64,000 nt of DNA from Gluconacetobacter azotocaptans (GTDB taxonomy: Bacteria > Pseudomonadota > Alphaproteobacteria > Acetobacterales > Acetobacteraceae), in NCBI RefSeq assembly GCF_014174355.1, contig NZ_JABEQF010000011.1, positions 1-64,000 of the forward strand. Reading direction: 5' to 3'. The position numbers and the translations under genes were made by a program. Numbering within the stretch: the first letter of the stretch is position 1; each line of letters opens with the position of its first letter. A model generated the notes under the pieces. It worked only from the letters and a program-made list of their open reading frames with translations, searched no databases and had not been told where the DNA came from. Positions 17,344 through 25,894 of the stretch are shown here, one piece after another.

Positions 17344-19086
17344 TCACTGCACCCATACGCGCGAAAAGCACAGGTGATAGAGGTTGGTGTAGAAATAATG
17401 CCCCAGCCGGCGCGACACTAGGTCGATGTAGTTCATCCGGATCATCGGCACGTCGGGGCTGTCGCGGTCGATCGCGCGGTTGGCCTGCGCCCACAGGTCG
17501 GCCGCCTGCGCCGGATCGGTCGCGGCCTTGGCGCGGTCCATCAGCGCCTGGGCCGCGCGGTCGCAATAGCCGGCGATATTGATGGAATTGTCCGAACCGG
17601 GATGGAAATTCTCGCACCCCAGCAGATCGTCCAGGAAGTTCGACGCCGACGGGTAATCGGCGAACCAGTCGGAAATGCTGATCTGGACCTTGTTGGCGGT
17701 GTTCTGGATGTAGCCGAGCTGCACGGAGTGGGCCAGCGGCTTGACGCTGGCGTCATAGCCGATGGCCTGCAGCATGTTGCGCAGATAGACACCCATGCTC
17801 ATGTCCACGGCGGTGTTCTGCACCACCAGGGTCACATGCTGCCCGCGCGTGCCGCTCTGCGCCACCAGGGCGCGGGCGCGGTCCAGGTCCGGGGCCTGCC
17901 ATGTGGCGGCCCGATGGTCGGGGTCGGCCCCGCGCGTATAGGAACAGCCGTCGATCGCCCCCGGGATGCCGTTCGGCACCATGGTGCACAGCGGGGCCGC
18001 GACCCCCGTGCCGCCATACAGGATGACCATCGCCCGCCGGTCCATCGCGTAGTTCACCGCCTGCCGGGCCAGCCTGTTGTCGAAGGGCGGCAGGTTGACG
18101 TTCATCGGGGCGTAATACATGCCGAACAGCGGACGGACATGGACCTGCGCGGCATAGCGCGACCCCAGCTCGCCCAGCCGGTCCAGCGGCTTGTTGTCGA
18201 ACATCCAGTCGTACTGGCCGTTTTCGATCGCCGTCACCTCGGCCTCGTCCGGCAGGCCGAAATCGTAGGTGATATGATCGGCGTAGCCGTCGGGCTGGGC
18301 GTCGGCGCTCCAGACCCGGAAATACGGATTGCGCTCCAGCTTTGCGCCCCGGTCGGGGTCGTACGAGGCGAAGCGGTACGGCCCTGTGGTGGGGGCCGGC
18401 ACATTGCCCAGATCGTGGTCCGGCAGGTCGGCCGGCAGGATCGACGCATGGGGGAAGGCCAGCTTCTGCAGGAATTCGGCGTCGGGATCGCGCAGGTGGA
18501 ACACCACGGCGCGGGTCGCCGGATCGACCTCCAGCCCGCCTCGCAGGGTGCAGTGCGCCGGGTCGCGCAGGCAGGTGTCGGCGCCGACGATATTGCCGTA
18601 GAACGACCCCGCTGTGGGGCTGCCGACGCGGAAGATGCGGCGCATCGACGCCGCCACGTCGGCCACCGTGACCGCCCGCCCATCGGAAAAGCGCAGGCCC
18701 TGCCGCAGGACGAAGCGCCAGGTGCGCCCCCCGTCGACGGGCTGCGGCACCGCTTCCGCCAGGTCGGCGACGACTGCGTTGCCGTCCGGCCCCTCGGCCT
18801 TGGGGAAGGTCACCAGCCCGTCGTACAGCACCGCGAACAGTTGCGCGTATTGCGAGGTGTAATTCAGTTGCGGGTCGAGCGTCCCGCCCGACGACGACGC
18901 CGTCAGCCGCAGGGTGCCGCCCCGATGCGGGCTACCCAAAGTCTGCCCGTTATCGGCTGGCCCGCTATCGGTGTGCCGGGCATCGGCGGCCGCGCCCCCG
19001 CGATCCTGCGCCCCGGCCGGCGCCGCGCCTCCGGCCGCCGCCAGCAGCAGCCCGGCGGCCAGGGCGCGCGACGGCCAGGCCCCCAT
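17344..19086 (-). CDS. Extracellular solute-binding protein family 5 (peptide type), copy 2
   Basis: 580 residues with a signal peptide ending PAGAQ. It shares block after block with its neighbour at 15636: RGGTLRLTASSSGGTLDPQLN, FVLRQGLRFSDGRAVTVADVAASMRRIFRVGSPTAG, TGPYRFASYDPDRGAKLERNPYF, FHPGSDNSINIAGYCD. The two are a tandem duplication that has diverged, so they may bind different ligands for the same permease. The start ATG directly follows the TGA of the Sco-like gene with no gap, so translation is likely coupled. Confidence 0.88.
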   Translation of the reverse strand: MGAWPSRALAAGLLLAAAGGAAPAGAQDRGGAAADARHTDSGPADNGQTLGSPHRGGTLRLTASSSGGTLDPQLNYTSQYAQLFAVLYDGLVTFPKAEGPDGNAVVADLAEAVPQPVDGGRTWRFVLRQGLRFSDGRAVTVADVAASMRRIFRVGSPTAGSFYGNIVGADTCLRDPAHCTLRGGLEVDPATRAVVFHLRDPDAEFLQKLAFPHASILPADLPDHDLGNVPAPTTGPYRFASYDPDRGAKLERNPYFRVWSADAQPDGYADHITYDFGLPDEAEVTAIENGQYDWMFDNKPLDRLGELGSRYAAQVHVRPLFGMYYAPMNVNLPPFDNRLARQAVNYAMDRRAMVILYGGTGVAAPLCTMVPNGIPGAIDGCSYTRGADPDHRAATWQAPDLDRARALVAQSGTRGQHVTLVVQNTAVDMSMGVYLRNMLQAIGYDASVKPLAHSVQLGYIQNTANKVQISISDWFADYPSASNFLDDLLGCENFHPGSDNSINIAGYCDRAAQALMDRAKAATDPAQAADLWAQANRAIDRDSPDVPMIRMNYIDLVSRRLGHYFYTNLYHLCFSRVWVQ

Positions 19087-19698
19087 TCAGTGCGCCGCCA
19101 TCAGGCCGTTCAGGCGGGCCGCGATGTCGTCGGCCGACGCCGTGGCATCGATGGTGCCGGAATAACGGCCTTCGGGCGACATGATGACGATGCGCGGCGA
19201 CGGTTCCATGCTGTAGTCGCCGTCCTTGCCCTCGTGCCGGACGTAGGGCGCGTGATATTCGCGCGCCACCGCCTGGATCATGTTGGGCGCGCCGGTCAGC
19301 GCGAAGATGCGCGGGCCGAAGCGCAGGGTATAGGCCCGCAGAAGCTCGGCCGTGTCGCGCATCGGGTCCAGCGTGATGAACAGCGGCGCCACCATGCGCG
19401 CGCGCGGGCCCAGCCGGTCCATCGCGCCGGCCATGGCCGTCAGCGTGGCGGCGCATTGCGTGTCGGGGCAGCGGGTGTAGCCGAAATAGACCAGCATCCA
19501 CCGGCCCTGGAAATCGGTGTCCGACACCGCGCCGTCGGCGGCGCTGACCAGGCGGAACGACCCGCCGACCTCGTTGCCGTTGCTGGACAGGACCGGGCCG
19601 ATCCGGTCCGCGATCCGGTATGCACCGTACCCTGCGATAATGGTCGCCACGACGATGATCAGGATGACCGTCAGCCTGCGTTTGTCCCGTTGCTGCAT
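19087..19698 (-). CDS. Sco1/SenC family thioredoxin-fold protein lacking canonical copper ligands
   Basis: 203 residues. One N-terminal membrane anchor (LTVILIIVVATIIAGYGAY) and a periplasmic Sco fold: GRWMLVYFGYTRCPD, PLFITLDPMRDT, FALTGAPNMIQAVAREY, IVIMSPEGRYSGTI. Sco proteins bind copper through CPxxC and a later His. Here the cysteines read CPDTQC, one residue further apart, and the expected His site reads YSMEPSPR, without His. Copper delivery in the usual way is therefore doubtful; a redox role is possible. The ATG shares one base with the polA stop. Confidence 0.8.
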   Translation of the reverse strand: MQQRDKRRLTVILIIVVATIIAGYGAYRIADRIGPVLSSNGNEVGGSFRLVSAADGAVSDTDFQGRWMLVYFGYTRCPDTQCAATLTAMAGAMDRLGPRARMVAPLFITLDPMRDTAELLRAYTLRFGPRIFALTGAPNMIQAVAREYHAPYVRHEGKDGDYSMEPSPRIVIMSPEGRYSGTIDATASADDIAARLNGLMAAH

Positions 19699-22529
19699 CA
19701 ATGCGCGTCCGCCCAGTTCGATCCGGTCCCGGTTTCCACCACCAGCGGCACCGAAAGGGACGCGGCGGATTCCATGACCTGTTTCACGAGGGCCGACAGC
19801 GCATCCGCGTCGCGCGCCTGCACCTCGAACAGAAGTTCGTCATGGACCTGAAGCAGAAGCGATCCGTCAAGCCCGGCATCGGCCAGCGCCGCCGGCAGGC
19901 GCACCATCGCGCGCTTGATGATGTCCGCCGCCCCGCCCTGCAGCGGCGCGTTGATGGCCTGCCGTTCGGCATAGGCACGGCGGGCGGCGTTGCGGTCGTC
20001 GATGCCCGGCACCCAGCAGCGCCGGCCGAACGGGGTGGTGACGTAGCCCTGCGCCTTCGCCTCGGCGCGCATGCGGTCCATGTAATCGCGGATGCCGGGA
20101 TAGCGGGCGAAATAGGCATCGATATACGACCGCGCCTCGCCCGGAGAAATGCCGAGCTGCCGCCCCAGCCCGAAGGCGCTGATGCCGTAGATGATGCCGA
20201 AATTGATCGCCTTCGCCCGGCGGCGGGTCAGCGGGTCCATGCCCGCGATGGGAATGCCGAAGACCTCGGACGCGGTGCGGGCGTGGATGTCCTGGCCCAG
20301 CGCGAAGGCCTCGCGCAGCGGCGCGATGTCCGCGACATGCGCCAGCAGCCGCAGTTCGATCTGCGAATAATCGGCCGACAGCAGCACATGGCCGGGTGCT
20401 GCCACGAAGGCCCGGCGGATGCGCCCGCCTTCCTCGGTGCGGATGGGGATGTTCTGCAGGTTCGGCTCGTTGGACGACAGGCGGCCGGTCGAGGTGATGG
20501 CCATCTGGAACGAGGTATGCACCCGCCCGCTGCGCGGGTCCGCCTGGCCGACCAGCGCATCGGCATAGGTCGATTTCAGCTTGGCCAGCTGCCGCCAGGC
20601 CAGGATGCGGCCCGGCAGGTCGTGCCCCTTGTCCGACAGGTCCTGCAACACCGATGAATCGGTGCCCCATGCGCCGGATTTCATGCGCTTGCCGCCGGGC
20701 AGGCTCATCTCGTCGAACAGGATCTCGCCCAGCTGCTTGGGCGAGCCGACGTTGAACGACCGGCCCGCCAGCACATGGATCTCGGCCTCCATGCCCGCCA
20801 TGCGCTCGGCGAAATCGGCCGACATGCGGCGCAGTTCGGCGACGTCGATGGCGATCCCGGCCCGTTCCATGTCGGCCAGCACCGCCACCAGCGGCCGTTC
20901 CAGCTCCTCATACACCGCCAGCGAGCGGTGGATGCGCAGCAGCGGGCGCAGCGTCAGCCACAGCCGCAGGGTCACGTCCGCGTCCTCGGCGGCGTATTCG
21001 GTGGCGCGTTTGACATCCACCCGCGCGAAGGGGATGCGGTTGCGGCCGGTGCCCGTCACGTCGTCATAGGTAATGGGGGTGTGGCCCAGGTACAGGCGCG
21101 ACAATTCGTCCATGCCCTGGCCGTGGCGGCCGGCGAACTGCGCGTAGGAAATCAGCATCGTGTCGTCGATCGGGGCCGGCTGCGGCGCGCCCGCGCGCGT
21201 CAGCACCAGCAGGTCGAACTTCGCGTTCTGGAAGATTTTCAGCACCGCCGGGTCGGCCAGCAGCGGCCCCATGACCGCCAGCACCAGCCCGACCTCCAGT
21301 TGCGGGCCGACCGGATCGGCTTTCGGACCGGTCTCCGCCTCGCCTTCCAGGGGCAGAAGCTGGGGCTCGGCCTCGGGTTCCGCCTCATGCCGCAGGGGGA
21401 TGTAGCACGCCCGGCCCGGCCCGACGGCCAGCGACAGGCCGATCAGCCCGGCGTGCAGCGGGTCCAGCCCGTCGGTTTCGGTATCCACGGCGCAGACCCC
21501 GGCGCGGCGTGCCTCGGCCACCCAGGCCTCCAGCGCGTCGGTGGTCGTCACCGTCACATAGGGGCCGTAGGGCACCTGGTCGGGGGCCACCGGCGCGACG
21601 TCCGGCGCAGCACCCGGGGCTGGGGCCGTGACCGACGGGGCGACGCCGATGGCGGCGGCCGAGCCCTTGAGGCCCATCCGGTGCAGCAGCGAGCGGAAGC
21701 CCATCACGGCCAGCCATTCGCCCAGCTTTTCCTCGTCGGGCTCGCGGCAGATCAGCTCGTCCAGCGGCATGGGGCACGGCGCGTCCTCGCGCAGCGTCAC
21801 CAGCGTGCGCGACAGGCGGGCCTTGTCGGCGTACTCGATCAGATTGTCGCGCCGCTTGGACGCTTTCATGGCCGGCGCGGCCGCCAGGATGCTGTCCAGC
21901 GAGCCGTATTCGGCGACCAGCGCCGAGGCCGTCTTCGGCCCGATGCCCGGCACGCCGGGCACGTTGTCCACCGAATCGCCGATCAGGGCCTGTACGTCGA
22001 TCACCTTGTCGGGGGTGACGCCGAACTTGGCCTCGACCTCGCGCGGGCCGATGGGCTTCTGGCGAATCGGGTCCATCATGTCGACGCCGGGGCGGATCAG
22101 CTGCATCAGGTCCTTGTCGGACGACACGATGGTGCAGGTGCCCCCGGCCTCGGTCACGCGGCGGGCATAGGCGGCGATCAGGTCGTCGGCCTCCCATCCC
22201 GCCTCTTCGATCCCCGGCACGCCGAAGGCCGCCGTGGCGTCGCGGACCAGGGCGAACTGCGGCCGCAGTTCCTCGGGCGGTTCGGGCCGGTGGGCCTTGT
22301 ACTGGTCGTAGATCTGGTTGCGGAAGGTCAGCCGCCCGGCGTCGAAGATCACGGCCAGATGGGTGCCCGCATGGTCGCGCAGCAGGCGCGCCAGCATGTT
22401 GGTGAAGCCGAACACCGCGTTGACCGGTGTTCCGTCCGGGGCGGACATCGGCGGCAGGGCATGGAAGGCACGGAAGATGAACCCCGATCCGTCGACCAGG
22501 ATCAGGTGAATCGGGGCGTCGCTGGACAT
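19698..22529 (-). CDS. polA: DNA polymerase I
   Basis: 943 residues with three domains. The 5' nuclease region begins LILVDGSGFIFRAFHALPP. The 3'-5' exonuclease has DTETDGL (about residue 347) and YAAEDADVTLRL, so proofreading residues are present. The polymerase region has SADYSQIELRLLAHV (about 718), RRAKAINFGIIYGISAFGL and LLQVHDELLFEV (about 896). Replicates lagging-strand gaps and repairs DNA. It is 10 bp downstream of a small zinc-finger gene and overlaps the Sco-like gene, so a housekeeping gene heads a transport array. Confidence 0.96.
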   Translation of the reverse strand: MSSDAPIHLILVDGSGFIFRAFHALPPMSAPDGTPVNAVFGFTNMLARLLRDHAGTHLAVIFDAGRLTFRNQIYDQYKAHRPEPPEELRPQFALVRDATAAFGVPGIEEAGWEADDLIAAYARRVTEAGGTCTIVSSDKDLMQLIRPGVDMMDPIRQKPIGPREVEAKFGVTPDKVIDVQALIGDSVDNVPGVPGIGPKTASALVAEYGSLDSILAAAPAMKASKRRDNLIEYADKARLSRTLVTLREDAPCPMPLDELICREPDEEKLGEWLAVMGFRSLLHRMGLKGSAAAIGVAPSVTAPAPGAAPDVAPVAPDQVPYGPYVTVTTTDALEAWVAEARRAGVCAVDTETDGLDPLHAGLIGLSLAVGPGRACYIPLRHEAEPEAEPQLLPLEGEAETGPKADPVGPQLEVGLVLAVMGPLLADPAVLKIFQNAKFDLLVLTRAGAPQPAPIDDTMLISYAQFAGRHGQGMDELSRLYLGHTPITYDDVTGTGRNRIPFARVDVKRATEYAAEDADVTLRLWLTLRPLLRIHRSLAVYEELERPLVAVLADMERAGIAIDVAELRRMSADFAERMAGMEAEIHVLAGRSFNVGSPKQLGEILFDEMSLPGGKRMKSGAWGTDSSVLQDLSDKGHDLPGRILAWRQLAKLKSTYADALVGQADPRSGRVHTSFQMAITSTGRLSSNEPNLQNIPIRTEEGGRIRRAFVAAPGHVLLSADYSQIELRLLAHVADIAPLREAFALGQDIHARTASEVFGIPIAGMDPLTRRRAKAINFGIIYGISAFGLGRQLGISPGEARSYIDAYFARYPGIRDYMDRMRAEAKAQGYVTTPFGRRCWVPGIDDRNAARRAYAERQAINAPLQGGAADIIKRAMVRLPAALADAGLDGSLLLQVHDELLFEVQARDADALSALVKQVMESAASLSVPLVVETGTGSNWADAH

Positions 22530-22539
22530 GATATCGCGA

Positions 22540-22755
22540 TCAGTGCGCGCTCTCGTCCCCCGCGTCGGGATTCAGCACGAACAGGCGCGAGCAATAGGGG
22601 CAGAACGTCTGATGGTCGGCGATGCGCAGCCACACGCGCGGATGGCCCAGCGCGCCCATCCCGCCGTCGCAGGACAGGGTGCGGGACTGGACGATGATCG
22701 TCTCGACATGCCCCAGGCGGGGTCGCGGCGTCGGATTGAGCGTCTGGGCCTGCAT
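22540..22755 (-). CDS. Small zinc-finger protein (zf-CHCC, NDUFS6-like)
   Basis: 71 residues. The pattern C-x8-H-P-x-V-W-L...C-P-Y-C (SCDGGMGALGHPRVWL...TFCPYC) is the zf-CHCC zinc site also found in the mitochondrial complex I accessory subunit NDUFS6. Short alphaproteobacterial proteins of this kind are common but their role is unsettled. The gene is 10 bp upstream of polA on the same strand, so the two are probably co-transcribed. Confidence 0.8.
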   Translation of the reverse strand: MQAQTLNPTPRPRLGHVETIIVQSRTLSCDGGMGALGHPRVWLRIADHQTFCPYCSRLFVLNPDAGDESAH

Positions 22756-22828
22756 GATGTTCGTTCCGCCTTGGTCTGTTGTCGTGGGGTCTGTAGTCAG
22801 GGAGGTCTGTGGTCAGGGGTGACGGGGG

Positions 22829-23914
22829 ATGATACGCAGGATTGCCGTGCTTTCAAACCTCCGCCTCTCACGCCTGCTTTATCTGGCCCTGCTGGCCCCG
22901 CTGGCCGGCGGGTGCGCCCTGCGCGACATGCCCATCCCGCGCCCGCCGCCGGCCCATGCGGCCGACGGGGCGCTGGTGCCGCCCGACGGCAGCATGGCCC
23001 TGTCCGACGGCGTGCGGGTGCCCTATCGCATCTGGCCGGCCCGTGGGGCGGAGCGCGCGGTGATCCTGGCTCTGCACGGCTTTGACGACAGCCGCGACGC
23101 CTGGGAATTTCCCGCCCCCGTTCTGGCGGGGCGCGGGATCACGCTGTACGCGCCCGACCTGCGCGGGTTCGGCGGCATGCCCGACCGCGGCGGCTGGGCC
23201 GGCGCCGACCGGCTGGTCCGCGACGTGGCGGACGAGGCCCGTATCATCGCCCGCCGCCATCCCGGCGTGCCGCTGTACCTGATGGGCGAGAGCATGGGCG
23301 GCGCGGTGCTGACCTGCCTGATGGCCGGGCCGGACGCGCCGCCGGTCGCCGGCACCATCCTGCTGGCGCCGGCGGTGTGGAAACTGGGGCCGGGGGCCGA
23401 GGCGCTGCTGCGCCTGATGGCGGCGGGCGTGCCGGGCTGGCGCCTGACGGGGCACGAACTGCCGGTGCATGTCGTGGCCGGCGACGATCTGGCGGCGATG
23501 CGGCGCCTGTATTACGACCCGCTGACCCTGCGCGCGACGCGGATGCAGGCGCTGTCGGGCCTGGCGGCACTGATGCATCGGGCGGCGGACGACGCGCCGC
23601 ACATGCGCGGGCCGGTGCTGGTGGTCTACGGCGGGCGGGACCAGCTGATTCCGCCATCGGCCATGGCCGATCTGTGGCGGCGCCTGCCCGCATCCACCCG
23701 CCGGGACTACATCCCCGGGGGCTACCATCTGCTGATGCGCGGCCGCACGCGGCAGGCGGTGATCGACGATGTGACGCAGTGGATCGCGGCCCCCGACCGC
23801 TTCCTGCCTTCGGGCGGCGACGCCGCCGCCGCCGCCTGGTCCGCGCTGCCGCACGACGGCAGCGACACCCCCCCGCCGTTGCCCGCGGCCCTGGACGGGC
23901 TGGCGGCCAAATAA
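22829..23914 (+). CDS. Alpha/beta hydrolase lipoprotein (monoacylglycerol lipase-like)
   Basis: 361 residues. A lipoprotein signal ends in LAPLAGGC (Cys about residue 29). The hydrolase domain shows the oxyanion region LALHGFDDSRDAWE, the nucleophile elbow GESMGG, the acid in VVYGGRDQLIP and the catalytic His in GGYHLLMRG. This matches the Hydrolase_4/lysophospholipase group. It likely cleaves ester bonds of lipids at the membrane surface. GGGG runs just upstream of the ATG give a rough ribosome site. Divergent from the zinc-finger/polA unit. Confidence 0.82.
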   Translation: MIRRIAVLSNLRLSRLLYLALLAPLAGGCALRDMPIPRPPPAHAADGALVPPDGSMALSDGVRVPYRIWPARGAERAVILALHGFDDSRDAWEFPAPVLAGRGITLYAPDLRGFGGMPDRGGWAGADRLVRDVADEARIIARRHPGVPLYLMGESMGGAVLTCLMAGPDAPPVAGTILLAPAVWKLGPGAEALLRLMAAGVPGWRLTGHELPVHVVAGDDLAAMRRLYYDPLTLRATRMQALSGLAALMHRAADDAPHMRGPVLVVYGGRDQLIPPSAMADLWRRLPASTRRDYIPGGYHLLMRGRTRQAVIDDVTQWIAAPDRFLPSGGDAAAAAWSALPHDGSDTPPPLPAALDGLAAK

Positions 23915-23967
23915 ATGCATGATCGGGACTGGCGCGTCCTATGGGTTCGAGGTATGGAGGCGTCACT

Positions 23968-24044
23968 GGACTCGTAGCTCAGCTGGATAGAGCGTCGCCC
24001 TCCGAAGGCGAAGGTCGAAGGTTCGAATCCTTTCGAGTCCGCCA
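23968..24044 (+). tRNA. tRNA-Arg (anticodon CCG)
   Basis: 77 nt including encoded CCA. Acceptor stem GGACTCG/CGAGTCC, D-arm GCTCAGCTGGATAGAGC, anticodon stem-loop TCGCC-CTCCGAA-GGCGA with anticodon CCG (reads CGG), and T-arm loop GTTCGAATCC. Its 3' end (TTTCGAGTCCGCCATT) is repeated with one mismatch at 27642-27657, marking it as a likely integration site. Confidence 0.95.
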
Positions 24045-24046
24045 TT
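24031..24046 (+). repeat. Candidate attachment site at the tRNA-Arg 3' end
   Basis: TTTCGAGTCCGCCATT at the tRNA 3' end recurs at 27642-27657 as TTTCTAGTCCGCCATT (15 of 16 identical). Direct repeats of a tRNA end are typical of integrase-mediated insertion. An integrase tail lies 54 bp beyond the second copy. Confidence 0.45.
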
Positions 24047-24068
24047 TCCATAAAAATTGATAAATAAA

Positions 24069-24087
24069 ATCAATCTCTTAGATTGAT
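24069..24087. terminator. Hairpin after tRNA-Arg
   Basis: Perfect 8-bp stem ATCAATCT-CTT-AGATTGAT between the tRNA and the convergent recombinase gene. It could end transcription of either one; no clear T-run follows. Confidence 0.4.
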
Positions 24088-24111
24088 CGCGCCGCTGCCT
24101 GCGGACAATCG

Positions 24112-24675
24112 TCAGGCCGCGACCTTCCCCAAACACCGATAGACGGACGTCCGGCCGATCCCCAGCCGCTTGGCAATCTCGGTGGGGCTGCCCCCCTCGG
24201 CCGCCAGCTTCTGGACCTCTTCGGCCTGCGACCGCGCGGTGGACTTCCGCTCCAGATAGCGCCCCTCAGCCTTGGCCTTGGCGATTCCTTCCCGTTGCCG
24301 CTCCAGCATCAGGTCGCGCTCGAACTCGGCCACCGCCGCGAGCATCGACAGCATCAGCTTGCTGGTCGGACTTCTGGTATCCAGCGTCTGGCCGCCCATC
24401 GAGAGGATGACCAGTTCGCACCCCTTGGCCTTGATCCGCCCCACGAACGCCAGCAGGTCGGCCGTCGATCGCGCCAGGCGATCGGGCTTGCACACCACCA
24501 GCGCGTCGCCCCGGCGCAGATAGTCGATGGCTGCTTCCAGCTCCGGCCTAACGGTGACGGTGCCCGACACCTGTTCCGTGAACACCCGATCGCAACCCTG
24601 CGCCTCAAGGTCCCGCACCTGGGCGGCGAGGCCAGCCGCTTGGTCCGTCGTGCTGGTCCGCGCATAGCCGAGGCG
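24112..24675 (-). pseudogene. Serine recombinase (resolvase/invertase), 5'-truncated
   Basis: The frame encodes a resolvase catalytic domain: RLGYARTSTTDQAAGLAAQ with the nucleophilic Ser, DRVFTEQVSG, VVCKPDRLARS, KLMLSMLAAVAEFERDL and a C-terminal HTH (GSPTEIAKRLGIGRTSVYRCLG). The family N-terminus (Met just before RLGYAR) is missing. At about 24675 the sequence runs directly into the opposite strand of a hicB relic. The frame stays open to 24927, so a read-through product is possible, but those residues are just antisense hicB. I infer that its start was lost at a deletion or insertion junction. Confidence 0.7.
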
Positions 24676-24906
24676 TTCGGCGTTGTGGTTCCGGATCTTC
24701 CGGGATGCTTCTCTGCTGGCGACACGTTCGACGAAGCGGTGAGCAATGCTTCCGAAGCCATTGCTCTGTGGGTCGAGGATGCCATCGATAACGGCCAGCC
24801 TGTGCCGCGCCCGTCGTCGCTCGATGGCCTGCGCGCCAGCCCAGAATGGTCCGGACCGGAATGGATCTGGGGCTTTGCCGGTGTCGATCCCGCGTTGTTC
24901 GACGGT
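24676..24906 (+). pseudogene. HicB-type antitoxin relic
   Basis: The plus-strand frame encodes FGVVVPDLPGCFSAGDTFDE, then AVSNASEAIALWVEDAIDNGQPVPRPSSLDGLR and VDPALFDG, which is the core of a HicB antitoxin. The N-terminal beta strand before FGVVVPD and the normal C-terminal DNA-binding part are missing; after 24906 the frame (open to 25047) no longer resembles HicB. No hicA toxin gene is seen. This is a remnant trimmed at both ends, sharing its left junction with the truncated recombinase. Confidence 0.65.
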
Positions 24907-25127
24907 ACCGCCTTCCTTGCTCCCCATGGAGGTGAAGGCGCGCCCCTATCGACTTCCGGAGAGCAAGCGGCCCCAAATGGCTGGGGATGGATTCTCCTAA
25001 GCACGAATCCGTTCCAGTTTCGTGCCACTCTCCTAACACAAAACTGACCAAACCTTAGCTTGAATCATGACTTAAAGATGTGGCCAATATAATGGCAGGA
25101 TGCACACAGATTACTGATAAGTGATAT

Positions 25128-25820
25128 ATGGTCGACCTGATAGCCATGGCCGAGCGCCTGGAATCCGCTCACAGCCGTTCGACCCTGCTGCGGTCCTACC
25201 TAAAATCCCTCAAAGAGGTTGGTGATTTTTATTTTGCGTTCGGACGCTTTGACCGGTCCCAGAATCAGCCTCACGAAATTATCCATGTGAGTTATCCGGA
25301 CGACTGGATCGAATACTATACGGATCAAAAATATATTACCGAAGACCCAACAATCACAAAGGTGGCCCAAACTCACACCCCATACTGCTGGAACGAGTTG
25401 CGCGACCTTTTGCCGTCTCAGCGAAATATCTTTTCCGGACTGTCGACCTATGGAGTCCGGGACGGCTACACGATACCGCTCCATTCCCCTGACGGCATGG
25501 TCTTCGTAGCCTCCTTTGCCTGCCGCGCCTCCGTTACCCGGATTGACAGGGTGATACTGACCACCCTGACCACCCAGTTTTATTTTCGATATCAGGCTCT
25601 GACTCTATCGCCGTCCCCGTCCGTCGTGCTCTCAGACCGGGAGAAGGAATGTCTTCGCTGGGCAGCCCGTGGGAAGAGTTCTTGGGAAACCGGAATGATC
25701 ATCGGAATTTCCGAAAACACCGTTAATTTCCACATTAAAAATGCACTGAGCAAGCTGCGATGCAGCAGTCGCATTGTGGGCGTTGTGCGAGCAATCTGCT
25801 TAGGTCTGATCGTTCCGTAA
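25128..25820 (+). CDS. LuxR-type quorum-sensing transcription factor
   Basis: 230 residues. An N-terminal autoinducer-binding domain with the conserved YPDDWIEYY...YITEDPTI and CWNEL patterns (the Trp, Tyr, Asp and Trp that line the acyl-homoserine lactone pocket) is joined to a C-terminal LuxR HTH (LSDREKECLRWAARGKSSWETGMIIGISENTVNFHIKNALSKL). It senses an N-acyl-homoserine lactone made by the adjacent LuxI protein. GC content is lower than in neighbouring chromosomal genes. A lux-box dyad begins immediately after its stop codon. GinR in acetic acid bacteria is the nearest named relative that I know of. Confidence 0.9.
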   Translation: MVDLIAMAERLESAHSRSTLLRSYLKSLKEVGDFYFAFGRFDRSQNQPHEIIHVSYPDDWIEYYTDQKYITEDPTITKVAQTHTPYCWNELRDLLPSQRNIFSGLSTYGVRDGYTIPLHSPDGMVFVASFACRASVTRIDRVILTTLTTQFYFRYQALTLSPSPSVVLSDREKECLRWAARGKSSWETGMIIGISENTVNFHIKNALSKLRCSSRIVGVVRAICLGLIVP

Positions 25821-25840
25821 CCCTACTAGATCTAGTAGCT
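25821..25840. promoter_or_regulatory. Lux box upstream of luxI
   Basis: A perfect 16-bp palindrome CTACTAGATCTAGTAG (25823-25838) within the NNCT-N12-AGNN layout of LuxR-family binding sites. It lies directly after the luxR stop and 55 bp before the luxI ATG, the right place for autoinduction of luxI. Confidence 0.65.
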
Positions 25841-25894
25841 GACTCATTGGTTAAAAACAAATACTCCACAATAGTCATCTGGTGGAGTTATATA

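Noticed and set aside
24676-24927. Extra N-terminal domain of the recombinase
   Set aside because: These residues are the antisense of a hicB relic, not a conserved domain.
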